From Archegozetes longisetosus (Eukaryota; Arthropoda; Arachnida; Sarcoptiformes; Trhypochthoniidae), in NCBI GenBank assembly GCA_018873245.2, contig JAEMBT020000003.1, forward strand, positions 4,421,843 to 4,485,842: a stretch of DNA of 64,000 bases, given 5' to 3'. The notes beneath the pieces were generated by a model. That model saw nothing but the letters and a program-made list of their open reading frames with translations. It made no database searches and was not told the origin of the DNA. A program made the translations under genes and the position numbers. Positions 14,750 to 27,250 of this stretch are shown here, piece by piece. The first letter of the stretch is position 1. The number at the start of each line of letters is the position of its first letter.

Positions 14750-15949
14750 AACACAAGATGCATTGTTAATGCCTTAATATTATATTTTGGCTTATTTTCA
14801 TTTGATATTAAACTATGTTTTTGATTAACCATTCGATTAAGTGTTAACCAGTGGAAATGAGGATCACATAAATCGGATTCGTATTTGACTTAATAATTAA
14901 ATTTGAGCTGAAATTGAGAAATAAATTTAATGTGGATTTATAAATTTGATTGAAAATTGCTTTAATTCTAGTCTCGACTAGTATAGGTTAATATAAATAA
15001 TATAAAATTATCTTTAAATTGTTACCAAAATATTTCAACACTAGTGGACATGAAACCAAAATAAAATCATAATCTTGTTAAATAAAATAGAATTTTTTAT
15101 AACATTTTAAGCTATTTTAAATTTAAATATTTAATTACTTAATACTTTTATCAATCGCTTTATTTGAGATATTTTTTATTGTTTTCGAGTTACTCATAAA
15201 ATGCTTTAACTCCTCGTTTTGTTTTGATATTGTGTGTTTAGTTTTATAGTTTTTTTTACATAAGGCATATTTTATTATTAAGTTTTACGTTTTTACATTT
15301 TACTACTGTATTATATTTACATGAATACAAATATATTGATCTGAGTATCTATCTAAAATGTAATTAGTTAAAATTTAGTCTCAACTCAATTACTGTTCAT
15401 ATAATTATCTATTTTTACCAGTATTCAAAGCGTAAGAGTATCAAAAATAGTGAATTTCTGACAATTTGATGCACTTTCTACTAATACCTAATAATTGGTT
15501 ATAGAATTGCACCACAAGTGCCAAAAATAATTCACTTTTAGTGGGACTTTTCCGCGCCACCAAAACCAATACAATCTGACAAGACTTTTAGCGCCAAATG
15601 AGAATTTGAAACGTGAAAACAAAACTAGTGATTGGCTGAACTGTTGTTTATAGTGAAATGGAACCATATGAGTAGAACTAAATTCATTTGAAATAGGTAT
15701 AATAAAAAGTTAAACAATCGATTATTTTTAAAATTTAAAACCAAAATATAACTACAGTTAAAACACAAATAAGTGCACCAATTAATTGATGTTGAGTGAA
15801 ATTTTTATTGATCTAGAAAATGACATCAACTCGAAATTTAATTTTAACTTATCCATAGTTAGATATGAAACAATATTTTAATGAAAAATAAGACAAAACT
15901 TAAAATGAAAGCATTTATAAAACAACTCCAAATCAGTCAAAAATTGATT
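14750..15949. other. H3-H2A spacer with an orphan E2F/CCAAT cluster
   Basis: There is no gene in about 1.2 kb. Most is very AT-rich. A compact GC-richer patch at 15545-15636 holds two consensus E2F-like sites, described in its own entry. No linker histone gene is seen. Confidence 0.55.
15548..15636. promoter_or_regulatory. Paired E2F-like sites with CCAAT boxes
   Basis: TTTTCCGCGCC at 15548-15558 and TTAGCGCCAAAT around 15588-15599 both fit the E2F consensus TTTSSCGC or its reverse. They flank a CCAAT at about 15566-15570, and an ATTGG follows at about 15631. No transcription unit begins beside the cluster in the visible sequence. It may act on the histone genes from a distance or mark an unseen transcript. 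Confidence 0.45.
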
Positions 15950-15965
15950 GGCCCTCACAAGGGCC
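15950..15965 (-). terminator. Histone 3' stem-loop of H2A with a variant loop
   Basis: The minus strand reads GGCCCT-TGTG-AGGGCC. The stem is identical to those of H4 and H2B but the loop is TGTG instead of TTTT, TTTA or TTTC. Loop positions 1 and 3 remain U, the positions most constrained for SLBP binding. It lies 28 nt after the H2A stop codon. Confidence 0.9.
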
Positions 15966-15993
15966 GTTTAGTTGATATTTAGCATAAATGCGT

Positions 15994-16442
<449 letters not shown>

Positions 16443-16529
16443 TGTATTAGATTAGTAAATCAGATGATATCAAAATTAAAGTACTTTAATAAGGTTACTT
16501 AAACTCAACCTTAGAACGAATGCGTTTCG

Positions 16530-16774
16530 TTTATATACCTCTGAACTGGTGTCGTAGTCACAGACCAATCAGCTTTTGATGTAGTAAGCACTAACCAATC
16601 AGGTGATTGCACTTACTAAAAAGTGAACGTAAATGTGAACGCTTGTGTTGAGTTAGTAATGAGTTTACGTGTAGTCCGTTTCTGAGTAAATGCAATGATC
16701 TGATTAGTTAGTGAGTGTGACACCGAAAGCTGATTGGTTTGTGACTACGACACCAGTTTGGAGGATATATAAAG
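16530..16774. promoter_or_regulatory. Palindromic divergent H2A/H2B promoter
   Basis: The H2A-H2B intergenic region is an imperfect palindrome centred on about 16651. Outer arms 16544-16576 and 16726-16758 match at 32 of 33 positions and contain AACTGGTGTCGTAGTCAC followed by ACCAATCAGC. Inner arms 16589-16617 and 16685-16713 match at 25 of 29. The spacer between outer and inner arms is 12 nt on both sides. TATA boxes sit symmetrically at about 16530-16538 (for H2A, TATATAAA-like) and 16764-16772 (for H2B, GATATATAAAG). 16661-16683 also carries the element found in the H4 and H3 promoters. The arrangement should drive both genes equally. Confidence 0.85.
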
Positions 16775-16860
16775 CCAAAGAGTTTGACTTTTACTCTTAA
16801 AATTTGATTTGACTAAACTTTGATTGAGTTGAAAGACCATCGAAAACTTATAGCTAAACA

Positions 16861-17295
<435 letters not shown>

Positions 17296-17315
17296 ATGAT
17301 TGTAGTCAATGAAAC

Positions 17316-17331
17316 GGCCCTTTTTAGGGCC
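17316..17331 (+). terminator. Histone 3' stem-loop of H2B
   Basis: GGCCCTTTTTAGGGCC, a six-pair stem with a TTTT loop, lies 20 nt after the H2B stop codon with a GAAAC 5' flank. A plain AATAAA occurs later at 17452-17457 and could serve as a back-up polyadenylation signal. Confidence 0.95.
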
Positions 17332-17581
17332 ACTAACTAGTTGAGCGACGAGGAGTCGAAATCTTACAGCCTTTCGTAATAATTGACGATTTTTATTTAT
17401 AATATTTTAAATCATTTTCGTTTTAATTCATTTTGTCCTTTTGTCTTAAACAATAAAATACATTCGAAGTGATGGAAAGTTTAACAATCACTTAAGCCTT
17501 AAATTAGGTTTGATAAAAATAATTTTAATAACTATCCTGTAGTATGAAATGCGTGAATTGCAAGATCTAGTAACAAATTGG

Positions 17582-19044
17582 TTAATCCTCAACAAGTTTG
17601 TTATGGACTCTCATTAACCCTTTGAAATATTTGACAGTCTTGACCCGAAGTTCAAGAGTTGCGTCCTCATCGCAAATGAATAAAGTGCTCGGATGCATTT
17701 GAAACGCAGAGACGGTCCACATATGGTTAACTCCTTCCTCGATAGCTTTGTAGAGCGCAAAGGCCTTATGCGCGCCAGTTATAAGGATTATGACCTGGGT
17801 TAACATCAATTCAATCACATACAATATCTATTAAATGAACAGCTATCTCAAGTGATTACTAGAAGTGAAAAAACTCAAGTAGTATTCGACTTATCGAGAG
17901 GAAATACTACTTTCAAGTATTCACAAATCTTGTTAAGACTTGAGTCAAAATATACTTCTCTCGCATCCATTACGGTTCCAACGCCAACAGTAAGCGCGTG
18001 GTGCGGTACTTTCGACAAGTCATTGCCAAAGAAGCGCGCATTTGCTATGATGGTATCGTCAGCTAGTGTCTTCACTCTAGTCCTTGATGACAAACTAGAA
18101 CCTGGTTCGTTGAAGGCTATGTGACCGTCGGGGCCAATTCCACCCATGAATAGTTCGATACCTCCAGAGTCCTTGATCAACTGTTCGAATCGCTGGCATT
18201 CTGCCTCTAAATCAGTCGCATTGCCATCGAGTATATGAGTGTTTTCGGGCTCGATATCGATATGTTTGAAAAAGTTATTCAACATAAACGAGTGATAGCT
18301 CTCCGGATGATCTCTTGGCAGACCAACGTATTCATCCATATTAAATGTCTTGACATACTTGAATGATATGGTCTTTTCTCTGCGAAACATAAATCAGTCT
18401 TATTTCTAGAAATATTAAATTAGTTTCTACTCTTATAATTGTGTCTATCTAATTAACTATAGTTAGACTTCACTTATGATAATATCTTTGGCAAGTTTTA
18501 GGTTCAAATTAATACTAGAAGTAGTCAAATAAAATTACTCGAATTATGACTTGATAATTGAAAACTATTATCTTAAATATTTTTTATAAGCATTTAAGTT
18601 AATAGTTTTTAATGACATAATTGTTGGACTACTTCAGTTGGAAGTGAAAGAGATGAAAGTGATCATATTTTTCGTACACTTAAAAATAACGCACAAAAAT
18701 AGATATAATTCTGTCAATTGTGACATGTCTCAACAATATGATCGACTATTTTGCAAACCATTCACAAAACTCTGCGAAAGACAAATAGCTGTAAACAGTA
18801 ATTAAAATGAGTGTAATTGAGGCAAATTGAGTGAGAAAGATCTGAACGAAATGCAAGCAGTTTTGATGGAGTACCTATAGAATTGAATTAACTTTTGATA
18901 AGTTCCCAGTGGTGTAGATCCAGTCGGAAGGCCTAGAGTGAAGTATCGATCAGGTCCAGGTTTGAAAGTATTGATTCTCTTGCGAATGTACTTGGCTGTC
19001 CATTCGGAAACCTTCTGGTAATCGTCTAATATAATTAACTTCAT
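17582..19044 (-). CDS. Gnpda1: Glucosamine-6-phosphate deaminase/isomerase, 3 exons
   Basis: Converts glucosamine-6-phosphate to fructose-6-phosphate and ammonia in the cytosol, linking amino-sugar (including chitin) turnover to glycolysis. Exons are 18875-19044, 17956-18379 and 17582-17794, with phases 2 and 0 at the junctions, giving 268 residues. The sequence is very close to the animal GNPDA family: [51 protein letters not shown] and [15 protein letters not shown]. Counting from the start Met, the catalytic set known from NagB/GNPDA falls at Asp72, Asp141, His143 and Glu148. The start [10 protein letters not shown] matches the family N-terminus. The C-terminus stops soon after VHNKLVED, a little shorter than vertebrate GNPDA. 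It converges with H2B. Confidence 0.97.
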
Positions 19045-21993
19045 TTGGATTAAGTACTCGAGTTATTGGACAACTTGTAAGTTAGCTTTTTGTACGATAT
19101 GAAGCACTGTAAAAAATATGGTTCATATTAATTAAGCTTTTATTTATGAGTGTAGATAAGGCTTTTAAGATAAACATAGATTACGACAATCCACTTATGG
19201 CTTATGCAAGTGGGCACAATCGCGACTCATTTTCAGTTTGACATCAATGACATCTGATTAGTAATCGGAGAGATTGGAATAGTACCAAACAAAAAACCAT
19301 TGCTTCTAACATTACTACAATGACCTTTAATTGCGATTTGCTTATATTTCTAAGTTTGCCAATTAGATGGAGTTAATACAATCGCTACTATACTCCCAAT
19401 CAATTTCAATGTAGTTAATAAAGTTATACCTCCATATAGTTGACCACTTTATAGTGAACCCAACACATGATCAACATATTAGTTTTATCCCGATATTTCA
19501 GATTCAATTAATATTGATTAGTTAATAGTTGACCTGATTCACAGCGTAATGCAAATTAGCAATCCCTAACCATTAGCTATATCGAGGTATTACTGTAAAA
19601 CTTGACTCAATTAAGTGATTGTTACTTTGAACTATGATTCTCAAGTGCAAAACAAATCTAGTTTTAAGATATCAAATTGATTAACTCAGCCTTTCTGTCT
19701 ACCATCTAATTAAAGCAGTCTAACGGGTGACCTTTGGTTAGAGATTTTGCAGGTTTCAAAATTACTAAGTATCGAATCGATTGATTAGCAAATTGTTTAA
19801 ACGTTTTAAGGGCTGATGTAATGGAAAACTATTAAAGTACTGAAATTATCTCTTTTAAATAGCAGAACATTAAATATTTGACATGAAAATAAAACAAAAC
19901 ACATGCAGATAATTTGATCGAATGTAATATTTGAGCTTATTTTCAGAGCATGTTTATGAGAATCAAATCATATTTGACCACATTTTGCCCTAAATAAGAT
20001 TGTGTGCATTTGTTGTTTCACTATCGTTTTATAAACATTGTTATTATTTAATTGTTCAAAACGAACCAATTTGACATGAAGAAACTGCAGACTTTGCTTA
20101 AAACAGGTGTCTTTGAGCGGTTTCATTAAAACTTAGCAACAGTTTCCTGCGAGTTACACGTTGAAAAACTAATATTTTATCAAATATCTATTGCTACGAT
20201 CTAAGGAAATATTGCAAAATAAATATGAATTTTTCATTTCTTTAAAACTTTTGCTACAAACAAAGAGGAGATCGATGTTTAGGCCCGCATAAATGTTACT
20301 TTGAAAATGCATTCAAAAGTTAGATTACCCAAAATTCAATTTTCTATACTTAGTATTCTATACCAAAACACACTAAAGTCATGTTTGACGACAGAAGGCT
20401 TTCCTCTCATCCAAACAAAAACTGATAATAATTCAAGTTATTTATATCTTCTAAATTGGTTTTCAATTGAAAAAATCACTTTTTCAACAATAGTTTAACT
20501 TTGAATTGAAGCGACAATGTTTTTGTGCTATGCCTGTGGTCTAAACTTCATGAGAACTATCATTTTTTCAAGAAGTGTTTAAGGGTTAGGAATGTGTTTA
20601 AAATTCTGATTTTATGGTTCACTGTTAGTCAGTTGTCTTTCAAAGAGTGTATTTGTTTGGATCACAATTAAACCACTGAATATTTTGCCAATTGTACAAT
20701 AAGACCCCAAATCTATCGCATAATTTATTATTCAAAATGTCGTGAAAATTTAAATTATTCAAGTGTTTTGCGATTGGCGTGAGTTTAAGTTCTGGTGTGA
20801 ATGATTCTTTTGATTGCATGATTGCATTTGGCGTGATTTTCGCAAATTTCAGAGTAAAGTGACAAAAACTGAGCAGTTGCAGGTATTGTCCTCTCAAACC
20901 GTAATTAAGTAAATGACTTAGAAATGAATATATTTCTAGAATTGTAGTGCTTTTGACACACATGTCACAGACAAACTATAGAACTATTAAATAAATGTTA
21001 CTAATAATACATGATTTGCTTTTATGACATGCTAACAAATTGAAATTATATTCAGTTATTTCATACTTGTATAAAGTTAAGGTGACTTATCGTATCTGAT
21101 TCTAACAGCAATACTTACACAATTAAATTATATAGAAAATCGATATTTTGTGTTCAGTTTAAGAAATATATTCTTCAAAAATGCTCAATTTTAACAGTAT
21201 TTAGGGACTTAAACCGATTTTTATTGCTCTTCCACTGATAACATTCGATGAAATAAGTCGATAAATACAATATAAAATTATTAATAGAAGCCAGAAGTTT
21301 GTCAGAAATGAGCATAAGCCTAAAAAATGCAAACAATTTAGAGCCAAAAAATGTGATAAAACGAATAAACTTGGTCGAAACTGATTGATAGAATATTTTA
21401 ATATAAGAGATAAGAGAAATCTAACCATAGATTTGAATATGAATGCGCTTAACATACAGTATAGTGAGTATAGTTGTAATCTATGCAATAACTTATTCCA
21501 TATTTATTCCATTATTTTAACAGATGAACGACTAAAAAAAGTTATCTTCAATTTCCGCAATGTTAGTGGAGAAATTTGAAAATAATTTTTTAATGGATTT
21601 TGGATATATTTGGTATTATAAGCAAGGAGTTCGTGCTTATCATATTAATGACTGGCAAAGTTTAGCTGATTTTAATTACATGGCTCGACTTAATTATTAT
21701 TGTTCTACATCCCCATCACTGAATCAAATTAAATGAACCAAAAGTCCAACGATATCTTCGTTGTTAGTTCAACTATTGTTACGTAACCGCATAAATATGA
21801 ATCAAACAATAGAATTGAATGTGATTTGTAATATTCTGCAAAGTGATAAATAGAGAAAATATTTCTATTAGGGTTAGATATACAGTCCCTTGTAGAGATA
21901 ACTTTGTTTTGCTAAGTCAAAGGGAAAAAATTGAGATCTGATGCGAGAATCAATGTGTACGGACGGGATAATGACATGAAAGTTAAGCAACGC

Positions 21994-22017
21994 GAGAGAG
22001 AGAGAGAGAGAGAGAGG
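21994..22017. repeat. (GA)n microsatellite
   Basis: About 12 uninterrupted GA units. Confidence 0.95.
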
Positions 22018-22688
22018 GCAAAGCATAATATTGGGTGAAGAGATGAATTTTGGACATAAGAAAGTAAGATATTGTCAAAGTATTAAAGCATTAGAGTAGA
22101 ATTGTAACTACAAGCCTGAGTTAACTGCATACAGATGCTTTATCTACGAGAGTAACAAGAAGTAAGAATAACCGCCAACAGCTTCTAACTGTTATGTATC
22201 ATATGATCTAATTAATGATAAACGCACTAAACATCCAAACTCTTCGTTTCAAATTAGATTAACTACTCTTTAATCATTTGCTTAGCAAAAAACAATCAAA
22301 ATCCAAGCTAATGTCTGCTAAGATTACAAACACAATGGTCAGCATTTACTACTGAAACAAATGGCCAAATGTGGTCCTCAGTTAGAAATATAATACGAAA
22401 TGAAGCAAATGAAGAAAAATAGGACTCTATTTTGCCGATTGGTCGTTCGAAGCGATCCAAACTGAACAGTTTTGGTCAAAATATTTACTTTGAAAATTGC
22501 GAGGTCGAGCTTAAACTAACTTATAAGTGAATATTCAAGTGGACAAATTCAAGTTGTAAATAATGACTCATATTGTAAGAAAATATTGGTCATAACTCTG
22601 TATAGCATGCCTAAAACTGACCAAATTAGCTGTTTTAGATTACTTTCAAGCTCTCTCTCTATTTAATCATTAAACAAAGTTCTCGCTT

Positions 22689-22690
<2 letters not shown>

Positions 22691-22722
<32 letters not shown>
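22691..22722. repeat. (CT)n microsatellite
   Basis: About 15 uninterrupted CT units, 120 bp upstream of the candidate exon at 22842. Confidence 0.95.
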
Positions 22723-22724
<2 letters not shown>

Positions 22725-22841
22725 GTAATCTATACTTTTGGTCATATTTTCATCAGTATTGAAGATGTTTGACATTTGAATTAGTTGGTGAAATAATGGA
22801 ATTGTTGGCGTTTATTATCTGTGGGAATATTGTTAATAAAA

Positions 22842-22977
22842 ATGACTGGATTGGTGGCTATTGTGGAGTTGTCTGAATTACATAATGCAGTGCTGTGCTG
22901 TGCGGCAGATCTGCTGGAGATCCTTCAATCCAGTGAAAAAGTGGTTCAAACACGGAAGTGGGTCACAGGGCCTTTAG
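22842..22977 (+). CDS. Candidate first coding exon, possibly an HR3 isoform (weak)
   Basis: From an ATG at 22842 the frame reads MTGLVAIVELSELHNAVLCC and on to RKWVTGPL, with GC-richer codons than its surroundings. It ends at a GTAGTT donor after the first base of a codon (phase 1). The HR3 DNA-binding exon at 47004 needs exactly a phase-1 partner, so the exon could in principle be a distant HR3 start, giving [13 protein letters not shown] recognise no domain in it. The donor is only moderate and the distance to exon 2 would be 24 kb. It could equally be a chance ORF or an exon of an unseen gene. Confidence 0.25.
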
Positions 22978-24861
22978 GTAGTTATTCACGTGTCATTTAT
23001 AAGCGTTGCAATATAATTATTATAAGAATAAAAACCAGTTTTTCTGGTTTTGTTGCATAGATATTTGTTGGATAGGTTTAGTTGCATAGATTTTTGATTG
23101 CATGCATTTTTTATTGCTTTGCTTTGTAACCACGTTCTGCTCCCAAATTATAAGTTAGCATCAATTCTAAGGAAATACTAAACCAGTACTGTTTGCCCTA
23201 ATTTTCATTTCTCTATTGAGAGACTAATAATCTTATGTAACTATTGTTGCATTTTCTTAATATTTGTTGCGTTTCTTCCTCAGAGTCTTATCATTTTTAC
23301 ATATAAAAAGTTAATAAAAAGTTAATTCATGCAAATTCACTATATTTAACATTAAAATTCTGAAAGTTTAATCTTGATTACAATCGAATAATTTATTTGA
23401 TGTAAAAATACTCCCAACATGTAAGATATAGAGATATAGTTGTGAGCTATGCCAAACATATTTCATTATAATAAGAAGAACTCTTTTTAAATTATTCCAA
23501 ATTTCAATTCAACAATATTTATGTATTTGTTTGAACGTGTAGGCGAAAAACTAATTCTGAGTCATTTTATCATTTCATTTCAATTTGCCCTAAAAATTGA
23601 ACAAATGATCAAAATTTTGATATAGTATTCAATAGAAAGTGTACAATTGGTAAGGTACTTAACTTAATAATTTAGTTAAGCTGCAAATGATCAGAAGAAG
23701 ATCATTTAACTGGTGCTGCGATCAACTCTTATTTTCTCAGAACATATTTGGTTTGATTCTACAATTCTATTGAGTTGCATATTATGTGCAAATGATTTCT
23801 GCTTCTCTTTAAATAATGGCTAATATGTATTCTAAAGCATAATAATAATAGTAATAAGAGTTGGCCGATAATGATGGATGTTTTTGTGCAGTTTATGCTT
23901 TATCGGAAAGTTTATTATAACTTGCATTCTTGTAAACTAATAAGATTTGAATAGAAAATAGTTAATTAGTTAGTCTCTTACCATGAAATTGGTAAACTTT
24001 CAATTAGAATTTCAATAATTATAATAATAAATAAGGCTAATCGTGTTTGAGAATCCTTAAATGAGCTAATAATATTAGTTTGAATTATTTAGAAAATTTT
24101 TTAAATAATCATTAAAGCATGAATTGTGTCGCTAATATTTATTTTTGACTCAATCATATCTACATTTTTCCTGATGCAGTTTTAATTTAATATTAATTTT
24201 TATTATGATCATTCAGTTGATTAAAGGTTTAGAAGAATTTATTTAAGCGTTTGTTATTGAAATATTATCTCACTTTATGTCGTTAAAATGAACGAATCAA
24301 ATTAGGTTTTTGTCAAAAACATTAGGAAAAACATTAACTGATAACTCAGTCACAATCAATTGTTCACCTGAAAGTTCAACTCATCAGACTATTGCTTGAA
24401 GTGAAGAAAGTTAAATCTAGAAAAATCTTCAATTTTCAACGTAAGATTTGTTTGTGTGTTTGAAATGTAAATAATTTCCTCAATAAAACATATGACATTC
24501 CTGTAAAGATAGGGTAGAATTAAAATGATTGGAGAATGAATGTCGCTGAGAGGGATGAAGAATAAATAATAGTGGCAATAATTGGTAATATTCATGCCAA
24601 AAGTTTAGAGTCATTCGTAGAATAAAAGCTCCATAACAATCTTACAGTTTTTAAACTGTCGGCCAAATTAATCGCGTTTATTGTTTAATCAATTTTTTCA
24701 TCTCTGGTAGAACTTGTATTGAACAAGTTGAACATTTTTCCTTCTTTTTTTCTAAATAGTTGTTTGTAAGTTCACTTCAGTTACAATCCCCAAGTGTTTT
24801 GTCATTGGTCTGCGAGCAATGATAAGATTGATGTCCATTAATGGGGGGAAAGAGAACAATC

Positions 24862-24863
<2 letters not shown>

Positions 24864-24909
<46 letters not shown>

Positions 24910-24957
24910 AGAGAGAGAGAAGAGAGAGGAAGAGGGAGAGAGAGAGAGAGAGGGAGA
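24864..24957. repeat. Long imperfect GA tract
   Basis: About 94 bp of GA-dominated sequence with interruptions (GGGA, AGGAAG), a compound purine-strand microsatellite. Confidence 0.95.
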
Positions 24958-27201
24958 TTTGCGATGTGGCAAACCATTCTCACTTATAATTCATAGCATT
25001 TAGTTTTTTCTTCTAGTAAAACTTAATCACTTCTTAGATAAGGCTTTAGAAAGTTCAATTTTCACTAAACGAATACTGAACACTGAGATTTAGCTCAAGA
25101 GTCTAAAGGTTAAGACATTTTACATTTGAATTAAGATTATCATTAGATAAGTAGTGTAATTACCGTGTTTGATACGTACAGCCATCAGGCTGTTTAATAT
25201 TTCGCAACTGAAGTCATATTTTGGACAGTAAGAAGTGATTAGAGTGAGTGAAGTTTTAAGCAAAATAAAAATTTGATTAAAGAGTCTGATATAGCATAGA
25301 GGAAAAAGCAAAGAGTTGTTGGTTCATCCCTTGTTATATGGGCGATGTTTAGTAGAACATAAAGCAAAAAAAGACTTTTGTTCAATCTATACCAATAGTG
25401 TTATTGTCAATTGTAGTGCATCCGTATAACCGCAATCGATCAATGAAAAGAAGACATTAGTAGATAAGTCTCGCCATAGCACAAAACTTCTGATTCGGTC
25501 AATACAGAACACTGATCAGGCCTAGAGGCAGACAAATGGCAATTTTGCCGAACACACTACCAATCAATCTTTAATGATTTGTCTTTTTATTGTCCATTTG
25601 TTGTACCGGTAGTGATCAGATTGGATTAAAGTTATGCTTATTCAACTTTAGCCAATACCCAATCAGCTAAACTTATCTTAAACCATAAGTTTGTCGCAAG
25701 TTTACCATAAGTTTGTCATTTAACCCAATCAAATCTCAGCTCTACCTATGCTGATTGAAATGACTGATTAATTATTGTCTTGAATTGTGGTTATTGTTTG
25801 AATAGGATTTGGTGGTTAATTACTCAGAAAAAATGAAAAGGAAAAAAACATAACTTTGCTGTTATCCTGTTTACAGTTGACTCTTAACAGTTAATTGCAA
25901 TCCATAACATATTAGCTGAGGAGATGTTTGCTCAATTGTTTCCACTATCGAAAAATGTAATATTCCTCTTTTATCATGATTTTATATTAACCCAATATGT
26001 GTTTTATTATTTCTCTCACCATTTATTTAGTATCTGTTCAATTGTTACACCAGACAATACAATGCATGCATTATTTGATACAATCAAATGCATTAAACAT
26101 AAATGAATTTTTCTTTTCTCCTATCTCCAATACATAGATTGAGTGCAGAACCGATGAGGAAATTTGCTTTGATTTTCTCCTAATATTAATATTAAGTGAC
26201 AACAATGTGGAAAGTTGTCATTCTACTCGACTGAAGATGAATACATCTGCACTATTTTCTGAACTATTGTTTGTCTGCTAGATGACCTCAAAGACCTTTA
26301 CGCCATCACCAAAACTCATTTGACCGAACAGATGGATGGCTAATGGATGGATTGAGCTGATAGAGAAATTCTTGCTTACGATTCGACTACTAGATCGCTA
26401 AACAAACTTAACTTGGCAACTGATTCTCATCCTGTTATAGTCTTCTATTACTACTATTACTCACTATTCGTGCCATTCCTTTGAATCACTTTTAGCTACT
26501 GATGTTTTCTTATTATTTTCTCCTATGACTGATGACAAAGTGCACACAATAGCATTTCTCTTCAGATCTAATTTTATGATATATGACTAGAAAAAAGGCA
26601 ATTTGATTACGATATGTACGGACAAACCAATTAAGTATAACTTCACACAAAATAGTCAAAATCACATCAGAATAGTCTAGAATAGTTTTCCGCTCAACAT
26701 TCACGTTTAGATATACACCAAGTGATTGAACAAAATCATTAGGCTTAATGCAGCTTAAATCCAATATTACATTGTGATAGTCAATCCATCAACAATTATG
26801 TCCAAGATTAAACTTTTCGTTCAAACAATGCTATCATACTGAAAGTTCAATATTGTTTTGTCCGCAGTGTTAAAAATCATTCTTATATTCATTTAGCACT
26901 ACATGTAATATAAAACAATTGATGGCATAATTAAAATGATTGATTACAAAAAAATGATCTTAAGAGTGGTATTAGTGATGCGCCTGATTCGCAATACTAC
27001 GAAAAAATGAGATTAAAGCTATATTTTTAACATTTTCAGAGCATCACTCAAACAATTTATTATCTGACATCTTATTTACAGAATTGAAATAGTTGGGATC
27101 AATTGTTACAAAGCTTGGTTCTTATTTAACTACAATTCACATTGGCTTAATGTTTGGCTATAACTGAATCTGCAGTCAGTAAATGATGCCTTACGAGAGC
27201 A

Positions 27202-27250
27202 TTGAATAGGGTTTTGAATAGTTTTGAATAGCGTTTTGAATAGCGTTTTT
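27202..27250. repeat. Short tandem repeat, GTTTTGAATAGC-type unit
   Basis: Three to four adjacent copies of an 11-13 bp unit containing TTTTGAATAG. Confidence 0.8.

Noticed and set aside
20640-21488. Minus-strand frames of 107 and 95 codons
   Set aside because: AT-rich, hydrophobic or low-information products typical of chance frames; no motif or supporting exon structure.
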